A DNA stretch of 34,875 nt from Ilumatobacteraceae bacterium (GCA_022843125.1 JALHOG010000057.1:1-34875), one strand, 5' to 3'; numbered from the stretch's first letter, positions 28,106-34,620 are shown. Program-made: numbers and translations. The notes: a model not told the origin generated them from the sequence alone.

Positions 28106-28290
28106 TCCCCGTCAGCGTTGCAGGGCGTCGGGCTCGCGTCGTGGCCGCCTCCGTGGTCGCACTGGGGGCCGGCTCGGTCCTCGCGGCGTGCAGCGATGAC
28201 GGCCGCGAGATGCGCGCCCCGACCTTCCCGTTGCCGGTCCCGACGACGACGATGCCCGCGGCGGTCCCCACCACGCCGGCCGGTCCCTGA
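28102..28290 (+). CDS. Small putative lipoprotein (62 aa)
   Basis: A short gene starting with GTG inside the orn stop (GTGA overlap). Residues 1-30 form a classic lipoprotein signal: RRAR, hydrophobic [13 protein letters not shown] and lipobox VLAAC with Cys30. The mature part is only 33 residues, [16 protein letters not shown] followed by [17 protein letters not shown], a Pro/Thr-rich tail with no fold. I do not recognise it. It may be a short membrane-bound peptide, or the remnant of a longer lipoprotein that lost its domain. Codon third positions are GC-rich as in real genes here. The overlap argues for co-expression with orn, though no functional link is obvious. Confidence 0.7.
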   Translation: MIPVSVAGRRARVVAASVVALGAGSVLAACSDDGREMRAPTFPLPVPTTTMPAAVPTTPAGP

Positions 28291-28335
28291 CCAGCGGGCT
28301 CGCCGCACTCGGCGCAGTGCTGTGACACTGGCACG

Positions 28336-29310
28336 ATGCGTGCCGTCGTCGTCCCCGAGTACGGGCCACCCGAGGTCCTGAGCGTCCAGGTCGTGCCCGA
28401 TCCCGTCCCGGGGCCCGACGAGATCCTCGTCCAGGTCGCGCACAGCGCGGTGAACCGGGCCGACACCCTGCAGCGGCTGGGGGCCTATCCCGACCCGCGC
28501 CGCCGCGGCGATGAGATCCTCGGCCTCGAGTTCGCCGGCACGGTCGCGGCGGTCGGCGAGCGCGTCGCGGTGTGGAAGGTGGGCGACGCAGTGATGGGGA
28601 TCGAGTCGGGCGCGTGCAACGCCGAGCTCGTGGTCACCCACGAGCGCCAGGCGCTGCCGGTCCCGTCGGCGGTGCCCCTCGCCGATGCGGCGGCGATTCC
28701 CGAGGTGTTCCTGACAGCGTGGGATGCACTCGTCGTGCAGGGCGGCCTCACGAGCGGCCGGTGGGCGCTCGTGCATGCCGGGGCGTCCGGCGTGGGCACC
28801 GCGGCGATCCAGATCGCCAAGGCGATCGGCGCGCGCATCGCGGTGACCTGCTCGGCCGGCAAGGTCGAGGCGTGTCGTGCGCTGGGTGCCGATCTCGTGC
28901 TGGAACGTTCGCCGGCCGACTGGGCCGCTGAGCTCAAGCGGGCGGTCCCCGGTGGGGTCGACGTGGTGCTCGACGTCGTCGGCGGCGACGAGGCCAACCG
29001 CAACCTCGCCTCGGTGCGGCCGGAAGGCACCATCGTGCAGGTCGGCCTGATGGGCGGCGGGCAGACGTCGGTCAACCTCGGCCTGCTGCTCGTGAAGCGT
29101 GTGCACTGGATCGGCACGACGCTCCGGGCCCGCCCGATCGAGCAGAAGATCCACATCTGCCGCCGGTTCGCGGCCGAGGTGCTGCCGCTGTTCGACGCCG
29201 GCGCCCTGCGCGTGGTGATCGACTCGCGGTATCCGCTCGACTCGATCGTCGACGCACATCGCCACATGGAGGCGAACGCCAACGTGGGCAAGATCCTCCT
29301 CGACGTGTAG
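28336..29310 (+). CDS. Zinc-free NAD(P)H quinone oxidoreductase (MDR superfamily, PIG3-like)
   Basis: A 324-residue medium-chain dehydrogenase/reductase of the quinone oxidoreductase type, expected to reduce quinones or related electrophiles with NADPH in the cytoplasm. The catalytic N-terminal domain starts MRAVVVPEYGPPEVLSV and includes AVNRADTLQRLGAYPDPRRRGDEILGLEFAGTV, characteristic of the PIG3 branch. The cofactor domain has the glycine motif HAGASGVGTAAIQIAKAIGA. No structural or catalytic zinc cysteines are present. GACACT lies 6 nt before the ATG, a variant of the leaderless -10 pattern. It stands alone between the orn unit and the whiB genes. The natural substrate is unknown. Confidence 0.92.
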   Translation: MRAVVVPEYGPPEVLSVQVVPDPVPGPDEILVQVAHSAVNRADTLQRLGAYPDPRRRGDEILGLEFAGTVAAVGERVAVWKVGDAVMGIESGACNAELVVTHERQALPVPSAVPLADAAAIPEVFLTAWDALVVQGGLTSGRWALVHAGASGVGTAAIQIAKAIGARIAVTCSAGKVEACRALGADLVLERSPADWAAELKRAVPGGVDVVLDVVGGDEANRNLASVRPEGTIVQVGLMGGGQTSVNLGLLLVKRVHWIGTTLRARPIEQKIHICRRFAAEVLPLFDAGALRVVIDSRYPLDSIVDAHRHMEANANVGKILLDV

Positions 29311-29337
29311 GAGCTTCGGGCTCGCGGAGATCGGGCG

Positions 29338-29353
29338 CGCCGGCGGACCGGCG
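29338..29353 (+). terminator. Small GC hairpin after the quinone oxidoreductase gene
   Basis: A perfect 6-bp stem (CGCCGG / CCGGCG) with a CGGA loop, 28 nt after the stop and followed by GAAAAT rather than a T-run. It is a weak terminator candidate within the 121-bp gap before the first whiB gene. Confidence 0.3.
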
Positions 29354-29420
29354 GAAAATCGCCGCACGCGCGTATCACAGCGCTCCGCAGCCGCTCTGTG
29401 TCGGGGTACCGGCCATGGCG

Positions 29421-29425
29421 GGAGG
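29421..29425 (+). promoter_or_regulatory. Ribosome binding site of the first whiB gene
   Basis: GGAGG lies 6 nt before the ATG at 29432. A proper leader here contrasts with the many leaderless genes in the window. Confidence 0.65.
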
Positions 29426-29431
29426 CACCTC

Positions 29432-29848
29432 ATGACACTCTTGGATCTGCACACGGCGACAGCGCCCGACAACACGTACGACATCGACGAGTACCTCGCC
29501 GGACACGCCGGCGATGTGCTCGACATCGACCCGGAGGTCGCCGAAGAGCGCACCGGCTCGAGCTACGCCCGGTGCGGCGATGGCAACGGCACGCTGACCC
29601 ACCTGTTCTTCTCGGACGACGAGTTCGACATCGCCCGGGCGAAGGCGATCTGCAGCCGCTGCGGCCTGGCGCCCGAGTGTCTGGGCGGTGCGCTCGACCG
29701 AGCCGAGCCGTACGGGGTGTGGGGCGGCGAGCTGCTCGTCGAGGGTGTGGTCGTCTCCGTGAAGCGCGGTCGCGGCCGCCCTCCGAAGACGCCCCGTGCT
29801 CCGCTCGTCGTCGACGAGGTGCCGATCCCCCCGCACCTCGTCGCGTAG
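29432..29848 (+). CDS. WhiB7-like regulator with AT-hook-like tail (copy 1)
   Basis: A 138-residue WhiB-family iron-sulfur transcription factor. The 4Fe-4S ligands are Cys48, Cys74, Cys77 and Cys83 (CxxC then Cx5C), followed by the family signature GVWGG at 95-99. The C-terminal sequence KRGRGRPPK (111-119) matches the AT-hook found in WhiB7, and EPYGVWGGELLVEG is close to the WhiB7 wording. It has a 47-residue acidic N-terminal extension before the first Cys that copy 2 lacks. WhiB proteins bind the main sigma factor and tune promoters; WhiB7 activates antibiotic-resistance genes. Its targets here are unknown. A second, closely similar gene begins 688 nt downstream, suggesting duplication. 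Confidence 0.92.
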   Translation: MTLLDLHTATAPDNTYDIDEYLAGHAGDVLDIDPEVAEERTGSSYARCGDGNGTLTHLFFSDDEFDIARAKAICSRCGLAPECLGGALDRAEPYGVWGGELLVEGVVVSVKRGRGRPPKTPRAPLVVDEVPIPPHLVA

Positions 29849-29881
29849 GCGAACGATCGGACGCGCCGGGACCACAGCTCG

Positions 29882-29934
29882 CCGGCGTCGCGACCCTGCC
29901 TGTCCCGGGCGGTTCGGGCAGGGCGCGACGCCGG
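29882..29934 (+). terminator. GC-rich hairpin after the first whiB gene
   Basis: Outer arms CCGGCGTCGCG / CGCGACGCCGG (11 bp, perfect), a single bulged A, then inner arms CCCTGCC / GGCAGGG (7 bp) and a 16-nt loop. It starts 33 nt after the stop. No T-tract follows, so it fits the U-less hairpin class of actinobacterial terminators or an mRNA 3'-end stabiliser. Confidence 0.6.
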
Positions 29935-30087
29935 TATGACGCGCGTGTCGCCGAGCTCGCGAGACATGAACGCGAAACCTCCTTGACTGAGTCGGGCGTC
30001 GCGTGGTTCGCTGGGACCTCCCTGCGCTGGATGGCGCGATCCAACTTCGAAGGTGCGACTTCGGGGCCGACCCTTGACGAAAGGCAT

Positions 30088-30348
30088 GTGACGATGACGA
30101 TGACGACGCTTCACCTGGGCCATCTGCCCGGTCGCGCGCGTCCCGTCGGCGCGTCCGCCCGTCCGGCCCATGCCCGCACCTGGCGTTCCGCCCGCACCGT
30201 GCCCGCGTTCGCAGGCTTCTGCACCACCCGTCTCGCCGCAGGCAGCGGGTACGCGGGTGACGCCGCCCCGGTCGACGAGTCGATGTGCACCGCCATCAAT
30301 CCGTCCACCAAGCGCTCCGCCCGGCACCTCCGATCGAGGTCGACGTAA
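30088..30348 (+). CDS. Leader ORF (86 codons) upstream of the second whiB gene
   Basis: A small Arg/Ala/His-rich ORF without recognisable domain (TMTMTTLHLGHLPGRARPVGASARP and on to STKRSARHLRSRST). GAAAGG lies a few bases before its GTG; ATGs two and four codons later are alternatives. It ends 27 nt before an intrinsic terminator and 188 nt before the second whiB start. Mycobacterial whiB7 is governed by a short upstream ORF and a conditional terminator (established). The layout here is the same, so this ORF may be translated to sense ribosome stalling rather than to make a useful protein. It is longer than a typical leader peptide, and whether it is translated is unproven. Confidence 0.5.
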   Translation: MTMTMTTLHLGHLPGRARPVGASARPAHARTWRSARTVPAFAGFCTTRLAAGSGYAGDAAPVDESMCTAINPSTKRSARHLRSRST

Positions 30349-30377
30349 CACCATACGTCGCACTCCTCGTTCCGAGG
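30341..30377 (+). promoter_or_regulatory. Candidate alternative hairpins of a whiB7-type attenuator
   Basis: Two small hairpins precede the terminator. CGACGT / ACGTCG (30341-30346 with 30355-30360) covers the stop of the leader ORF. CCTCG / CGAGG (30365-30369 with 30373-30377) shares three bases with the terminator's 5' arm and so excludes its base. CCCGGC at 30320-30325, inside the leader ORF, can also pair with GCCGGG of that arm. Confidence 0.4.
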
Positions 30378-30405
30378 CCGCCGGGTTCCGACCCGGCGGC
30401 CTTTT
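30375..30405 (+). terminator. Intrinsic terminator in the leader of the second whiB gene
   Basis: A perfect 12-bp stem, AGGCCGCCGGGT / ACCCGGCGGCCT (30375-30386 with 30391-30402), a 4-nt TCCG loop and a TTTT run at 30402-30405, with a second TTTT at 30409-30412. It is the only canonical hairpin-plus-T terminator noticed in the window, and it lies between the small ORF and the whiB gene. Confidence 0.85.
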
Positions 30406-30439
30406 CCGTTTTCGTCACCCGGTCAGCGGGCCGGCGAAC

Positions 30440-30536
30440 CAGATCCACACCCGGCAATCAACCAGCAATCAACCAACAGACACCCAACAACCAACAACCA
30501 CCCAACAACCAGCAACGACAACGAGGACATCCACTC
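30440..30536 (+). promoter_or_regulatory. CA-rich unstructured leader of the second whiB gene
   Basis: About 95 nt made almost entirely of C and A with repeated CAATCAACCA and ACAACCAACAACC units, nearly free of G and T. It cannot fold on itself. GAGGA at 30523-30527, 9 nt before the ATG, is the likely ribosome binding site. Such tracts keep a start site open or act as loading sites for Rho or ribosomes. Confidence 0.6.
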
Positions 30537-30935
30537 ATGAACGACGTCATTCAGCTCCAGGTCATCGACGAGACCTCGATCTCCACCCAGCCGGTCGCCC
30601 GTTGCGCCGACGGCAACGGCACCCTCACCCCGCTGTTCTTCTCCGATCACGTGCTCGACATCGCCCGCGCCAAGGCGATCTGCGCACGTTGTGGTCTCCG
30701 CGAGCAGTGCCTCGCGGATGCGCTCGATCGCGAGGAGCCGTGGGGTGTGTGGGGCGGCCAGCTCCTTTCCGGCGGCCGCATCGTCGCCCACAAGCGGCCA
30801 GGCGGCCGACCACCGAAGCGGCCCAGGCCGCCCGTGATCGTGAACGAGCTCGGCATCGTCGATGATGGCGAGGCCGACGAGAGCGACCTGCTGGTCGATC
30901 TCGATTCGCTCGGTTGCGATCCGGTCGCGGTCTGA
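30537..30935 (+). CDS. WhiB7-like regulator with AT-hook-like tail (copy 2)
   Basis: A 132-residue WhiB-family regulator. Iron-sulfur ligands are Cys23, Cys49, Cys52 and Cys58; the signature is GVWGG at 70-74. The stretch EPWGVWGGQLLSGGRIVAHKRPGGRPPK is strikingly close to mycobacterial WhiB7 (EPWGVWGG...IVSHKRPRGRPRK, from memory), including the AT-hook-like GRP core at 90-92. It shares ADGNGTL and FFSD...LDIARAKAIC with copy 1, so the two are paralogs. The start ATG at 30537 follows a CA-rich leader; the longer frame from 30285 crosses the terminator and is rejected. The upstream small ORF plus terminator suggests control by translation-dependent attenuation, as for whiB7. Confidence 0.93.
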   Translation: MNDVIQLQVIDETSISTQPVARCADGNGTLTPLFFSDHVLDIARAKAICARCGLREQCLADALDREEPWGVWGGQLLSGGRIVAHKRPGGRPPKRPRPPVIVNELGIVDDGEADESDLLVDLDSLGCDPVAV

Positions 30936-30961
30936 GCAGCCCGGTCACTGCGTCCCGATCG

Positions 30962-31054
30962 CCGGTGGGTGCTCGCTCCGAGCGTCCACCGGTGGTCAGC
31001 GGACGGTCGTCCGGCGGTGCGGTCACGATGCCCCCCTCGTGATCGCACCGCCGG
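30962..31054 (+). terminator. Two consecutive strong hairpins after the second whiB gene
   Basis: Hairpin one: a 14-bp stem (30962-30975 with 30979-30992, two G-T pairs) and a 3-nt loop. Hairpin two: an 18-bp stem (31011-31028 with 31037-31054, one G-T pair) and loop TGCCCCCC. Neither has a T-tract. They occupy most of the 224-bp gap before the thioredoxin gene and probably end the whiB transcript. Confidence 0.65.
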
Positions 31055-31130
31055 TCGCGCGGCGGCCGGCACCGCATCCCGACAGATCGCGGCGTGGGAG
31101 ACCTTCGCGGATCCTGCGCCGAAGCCGCAC

Positions 31131-31168
31131 CACCAGCACGGGTCCCTAACCTGGGACCCGTGCTGGTG
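31131..31168 (+). promoter_or_regulatory. Perfect 16-bp palindrome enclosing the -10 of the TlpA-like gene
   Basis: CACCAGCACGGGTCCC (31131-31146), loop TAACCT (31147-31152), and the exact reverse complement (31153-31168). TAACCT fits a -10 element and lies 7 nt before the GTG at 31160, so the palindrome spans promoter, predicted transcription start and first codons. It is a candidate operator. Confidence 0.6.
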
Positions 31169-31747
31169 CGTTCGCGTGTGGGACGGGTTGGGCTGATCGC
31201 CGGCTTCCTCGCGGCGATGGCCAGCACCCTCGTGGTGCTCGTGGCCTGGGACCGCTCGCCACCCGTCGACGGTGAGTTCGTCCTGGAGGAGCCCGGTGAG
31301 TTCGTCGAGCCGGCCGCCTCGGTGCCCGTCACCGGCGACTTCGTGTCCGATCTCGAGCTGATCGACGAGCGCGGTGAGCCGATCACGCTGGTCGACTTCG
31401 CGGGCACGCCACTCGTGGTCAACGTGTGGTTCTCCACGTGCGCCCCGTGCGCGCGCGAGGTCCGCGACTTCGCCGAGGTGCACGCCGAGGTGGGCGACCG
31501 GGTCGAGTTCATCGGGGTCAACCCGCTCGACGACGCCGAGACGATGCTCGCGTTCGCCGAGGCACGCGACGTCGAGTACCGCCTGCTGCGCGACCCGACG
31601 AAGGCGTGGGTCACCGACGTCCCGATCGGCGTGTACCCCACCACCCTGTTCGTGAGCCCGAGCGGCGAGATCCTCCGCCAGACCACCGCCCTCGACGCCC
31701 GCGAGCTCCGCGACATCATCACCGAGCTCTTCCCCGCGACCACGTGA
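31160..31747 (+). CDS. TlpA-like membrane-anchored thioredoxin
   Basis: A 195-residue protein with an N-terminal membrane anchor (VGLIAGFLAAMASTLVVLVAW, about residues 11-31), a short acidic spacer and a thioredoxin-fold domain on the outer face. The active site is STCAPCAREVRDF with a CAPC redox pair; cis-Pro lies in IGVYPTTLFVSPSGE. The family reduces or exchanges disulfides in exported proteins or in cytochrome c maturation. It may serve secreted Cys-containing proteins; no ccm genes are nearby. GTG at 31160 is chosen because the anchor starts just after it and a TAACCT -10 lies 7 nt upstream, implying a leaderless mRNA. The gene is followed by a hairpin and the ECF sigma operon. Confidence 0.85.
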   Translation: MLVRSRVGRVGLIAGFLAAMASTLVVLVAWDRSPPVDGEFVLEEPGEFVEPAASVPVTGDFVSDLELIDERGEPITLVDFAGTPLVVNVWFSTCAPCAREVRDFAEVHAEVGDRVEFIGVNPLDDAETMLAFAEARDVEYRLLRDPTKAWVTDVPIGVYPTTLFVSPSGEILRQTTALDARELRDIITELFPATT

Positions 31748-31753
31748 CCCTGA

Positions 31754-31813
31754 ACCCCGTTCCGGTCACCGTTCCGGGGAGCCATCATCCCGAAACGGTG
31801 ACAAGAACGGGGT
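31754..31813 (+). terminator. Long imperfect hairpin between the TlpA-like and sigma genes
   Basis: 26-position arms, 31754-31779 with 31788-31813, 23 paired and three mismatched, loop of 8 nt. It starts 7 nt after the thioredoxin stop and ends 35 nt before the sigma start. There is no T-tract. It could terminate the first gene or serve as an operator for the second. Confidence 0.55.
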
Positions 31814-31848
31814 GTGAACCGGGCGGGGTCAGCGGTCAAGAAGGGGGT

Positions 31849-32370
31849 GTGGAGTTGCGGCAGGTGACGATCGGTGCCGACGTTCGGGCGCTGTACGAGG
31901 CCCACGCCGCCGACGTCTACCGCTACGTCGCCCGCCGCCTCGGTGACACGCTCGCAGCCGACGTCACGGCCGAGACGTTCCGGATCGCCGTGCAGAAGGC
32001 CGACGCGTTCGACCCGGCGATCGCTCACCCCCGCGCGTGGCTGTACGGCATCGCCACCAACGTGATCCGCGTCCACTGGCGCACCGAGCAGCGCCGGCTG
32101 CGGGCGATGGAGCGTGAGGCGCGCAACACCCCGGCGGCGTCGGACCCGCTCCTCGACGTGGAGGGTCGGGTCGACGCCACGGCGACGCTCGGTGCGGTAC
32201 TGGCACTCGTGTCCGAGCTGCCACCGGAGGACCGCGATCTCCTCACGCTGTACGCGTGGGAGGGCTGCTCGTACGCCGACATCGCTGCTGCGCTCGACAT
32301 CCCGATCGGCACGGTGCGCAGCCGTCTTCACCGCATCCGCCGCACGATCACCCCCGGAGGAGCCGCATGA
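31849..32370 (+). CDS. ECF-family RNA polymerase sigma factor
   Basis: A 173-residue extracytoplasmic-function sigma factor. Region 2 (about residues 11-75) reads ALYEAHAADVYRYVARRLGDTLAADVTAETFRIAV, then PRAWLYGIATNVIRVHWR. Region 4 (about 115-170) reads LPPEDRDLLTLYAWEGCSYADIAAALDIPIGTVRSRLHRIRR, with a helix-turn-helix for the -35. There is no region 1 or 3. The start is uncertain: GTG 31849 (used here), TTG 31855 or GTG 31864, since AAGGGGG lies at 31841-31847 and GGAG at 31851-31854. Its stop overlaps the ATG of the next gene (ATGA), the hallmark of a sigma/anti-sigma pair. ECF sigma factors are normally held inactive by the protein encoded next to them. Confidence 0.93.
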   Translation: MELRQVTIGADVRALYEAHAADVYRYVARRLGDTLAADVTAETFRIAVQKADAFDPAIAHPRAWLYGIATNVIRVHWRTEQRRLRAMEREARNTPAASDPLLDVEGRVDATATLGAVLALVSELPPEDRDLLTLYAWEGCSYADIAAALDIPIGTVRSRLHRIRRTITPGGAA

Positions 32371-34253
32371 ACGCGCTCGATGCCTTCACCGCTGCGCGAC
32401 CGGACGTCGAGATCGACCCGGCCGTCCTCGACGACATCGCCGCCGACGTGTTCGACGGCCGCACCCAACGCCGCGGCGGGTGGACCCTCCTCGCCGGCGC
32501 CGCGGCGGTGATCGCCTTGGTCACCGGCCTGGCCCTGGTCGTGGGCCGCGCGGGACCGACCGCGCCGGCCGACACCGTGCCGCCCGCCAGAGCGGCGGAC
32601 GTCGAGCCGCTCGCGATGCTGCCCGCGGACCTGACTCCCTGGCACGTCACCGGTGGGGTGACCCCCGAGCCGATCGATCCCCCGGTGCTGTCCTGGTCCG
32701 CTGTCATCGCCCGGTCCGACGGCAACGGCGGTCACGACTCGCCGGTGACCGTGAGCCGGGGCCCGTCGGATGCCACGCTCTTCCGCGTCGGCGGTTTCGA
32801 GTCTGAGTCGACGACCGAACCGGTCGTTCTCACCGATGACCGGCGAGGCGAACTCGTGACCGACCCCGCCGGCAGCCAGCTGATCGTCCAGTTCGAGCTC
32901 GGCGACGGAACCGCCGTGTCGGTCAGCACGAGGTATCGGGAGCCGGTGTCGAGCGACCGGGCGAGGGTGCTGCAGATCGCCGCGAACGTCGCGTTGGCCG
33001 AGGATGGTGACGCCACGTTCGGGTCGCTGCCCGAAGGATTCGAGATCGTCGCGCCGTGGGCGCGAAATGAGGTGCGCGCAGCCCGGTCGGTGTTCTTCTC
33101 CACAGACGACGCTGCCGGACCACTGTTGGGTCTCTACGTGGTCGCCTCGGGTGGGAGTGACTTCGCCGGTCGGGCGATGTTCAGCGATATCGCTCCCGTC
33201 GAGGTCCGCGGCCGGACCGGCTTCATCTCGACCCTTCGGTACCCGCACTCCGACGGCGTGGATTCGCGGTCGCTGATGTGGGAGGAGCAGCCCGGCCAGT
33301 GGGTGCATCTGAGGGATGCCAATCCGGTCGCCCAGACCGACCTGCTCGCCTTCGCAGAGTCGCTCCGGGTGGTGAGCGTCGAGGAGTGGGATCGTGTCGT
33401 CGAACCGCTGGACGGCACGGCCGCGACGCCCGCGACGACGACCGACGTGGGAACTGCGGCATCCTGGACGGCGCCGCCCGGCACGGTGCTCGTCGCGAAC
33501 GCCACCCTCACGCCAGGGCTCGCCGGGCAGACCACCCGGACGCTCGAGTTGAACGGTGCCCAGGTGACCGACCCGTCCGACGCGGTGCTCGCGCAGGGCG
33601 GTGCGCTGGCGCGGACCCGCGTGTTCGCCCGGTCGGGTGCGCTCGAACTCGGCGAGTGGACGGCCACCGAGCTGGGCATCGCAAAGGTGGAGCCGATCGA
33701 GTCGCTGGAGGGGATCACCATCGTCAGTGGCTTCGATCGCGCCGACGTCGTGGTCGTCCTCGGCCTCGACCGGGTGCCCGCCACGGCGTGGGTGGAGCAG
33801 CCGATCGTGTTCGGCGACAGCGTGGTGCTCGGCGCCGCTGGCGTGCTGGCCGAGCGGGGCTACCTCGTCAACGCCGAGGTGTACCGCCCGCTGGTCGACC
33901 TCGTTGCGGACGTCGACGCAGTGGTGGGCGGAGGCCTGGACCCGGACATCGTGGTGCTCCACTTGGGAACGAACGGCCCGATCCGCCGTGACGACCTCGA
34001 ACGCCTGCTCGCGGCGACGGCCGACGTGCCGAACGTGGTCGTGATCAACGCGCACGCCGATCGGGACTGGATCGGGCCCAACAACGCCCTCCTCACCGAC
34101 ATCGACCGGCCGGACGACAACATCATCATGATCGACTGGGCGACGCTCGCCACGGAGTGTCCGGGTGGGTGCTTCGCCGCCGACGGCATCCATCTCACCG
34201 CGACCGGCGCCGAGTACTTCGCCGAACGCCTCACCGACATCACCGGCTACTGA
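32367..34253 (+). CDS. Membrane-anchored LytR_C-SGNH protein, candidate anti-sigma/sensor
   Basis: A 628-residue single-pass membrane protein overlapping the sigma gene by ATGA, with GGAGG before its ATG. Residues 1-38 are cytoplasmic and could bind the sigma factor; they lack the zinc HxxxCxxC of classic anti-sigma proteins. One membrane helix lies at 39-60. Residues 61-365 form an extracellular beta-rich region without recognised family. Residues 369-475 resemble LytR_C (GTVLVANATLTPGLAGQTTRTLELNG ... ADVVVVLGLD). Residues 478-628 form an SGNH domain with Ser485 (GDSV), Asn536 (GTNG) and Asp606/His609 (DGIHLT), worded like the C-terminal domain of cell-wall O-acetyltransferases but without the acyltransferase membrane domain. 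Together these suggest an envelope sensor with its own esterase or transferase activity. No close match is recalled. Confidence 0.8.
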   Translation: MNALDAFTAARPDVEIDPAVLDDIAADVFDGRTQRRGGWTLLAGAAAVIALVTGLALVVGRAGPTAPADTVPPARAADVEPLAMLPADLTPWHVTGGVTPEPIDPPVLSWSAVIARSDGNGGHDSPVTVSRGPSDATLFRVGGFESESTTEPVVLTDDRRGELVTDPAGSQLIVQFELGDGTAVSVSTRYREPVSSDRARVLQIAANVALAEDGDATFGSLPEGFEIVAPWARNEVRAARSVFFSTDDAAGPLLGLYVVASGGSDFAGRAMFSDIAPVEVRGRTGFISTLRYPHSDGVDSRSLMWEEQPGQWVHLRDANPVAQTDLLAFAESLRVVSVEEWDRVVEPLDGTAATPATTTDVGTAASWTAPPGTVLVANATLTPGLAGQTTRTLELNGAQVTDPSDAVLAQGGALARTRVFARSGALELGEWTATELGIAKVEPIESLEGITIVSGFDRADVVVVLGLDRVPATAWVEQPIVFGDSVVLGAAGVLAERGYLVNAEVYRPLVDLVADVDAVVGGGLDPDIVVLHLGTNGPIRRDDLERLLAATADVPNVVVINAHADRDWIGPNNALLTDIDRPDDNIIMIDWATLATECPGGCFAADGIHLTATGAEYFAERLTDITGY

Positions 34254-34275
34254 TCTCGGCTGCTCGCCCTTGGTC

Positions 34276-34281
34276 TACGGT
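34276..34281 (+). promoter_or_regulatory. rhaM: -10 element, leaderless type, for the mutarotase gene
   Basis: TACGGT followed by 6 nt and the GTG at 34288. It lies only 23 nt after the previous stop. Confidence 0.45.
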
Positions 34282-34287
34282 GGCGTC

Positions 34288-34620
34288 GTGGGTACCGAGT
34301 CGGGCTGTGAGCGGGTGGCGTTCGTGTTCCGCCTGCGGCCTGGGGCGCTCGACGAGTACGTCCGGTGGCACGACGAGATCTGGCCGGAGATGTCGGCGTT
34401 GATCTCCGAGTCGGGTGTGTCCGACTACTCGATCTGGTGCCACGGCGACCTGCTCATCGGGTCGCTGAAGGCATCGCCGGACTGGGCCACCGCACGCGCG
34501 TTGATGGACGCGTCTCCCGTCCAGGCGGCCTGGTCTGCGCACATGGCCGACCTGATCGAGTGGGACGTCGACGACGACGGCAACCTCCCACTGCTGCGCG
34601 AGGTCTTCCGCCACGACTGA
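34288..34620 (+). CDS. rhaM: L-rhamnose mutarotase
   Basis: Interconverts the alpha and beta anomers of L-rhamnose (and similar 6-deoxysugars) so that the isomerase can use them. The 110-residue protein matches the small ferredoxin-like-fold family: RVAFVFRLRPGALDEYVRWHDEIWPEM carries the catalytic His, GVSDYSIWCHGDLLIGSLKA the aromatic substrate contacts, and the protein ends in the usual LLREVFRHD. The start is a GTG at 34288, where family similarity begins and a TACGGT element lies 6 nt upstream; the longer frame overlaps the preceding gene. No other rhamnose gene is present, so the substrate may be supplied from elsewhere or the enzyme may act on another sugar. Confidence 0.9.
   Translation: MGTESGCERVAFVFRLRPGALDEYVRWHDEIWPEMSALISESGVSDYSIWCHGDLLIGSLKASPDWATARALMDASPVQAAWSAHMADLIEWDVDDDGNLPLLREVFRHD

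Noticed and set aside
30440..30536. CA-rich repeats as a CRISPR-like or minisatellite array
   Set aside because: Units are short, irregular and without unique spacers; better explained as an unstructured mRNA leader.
30285..30536. In-frame 84-codon extension of the second whiB gene
   Set aside because: It would cross a strong intrinsic terminator and the CA-rich leader; homology begins after the ATG at 30537.
31094..31159. Upstream start (31094) for the TlpA-like gene
   Set aside because: The extra 22 residues lie across the palindrome and predicted -10, are unlike an export signal, and precede the membrane anchor.
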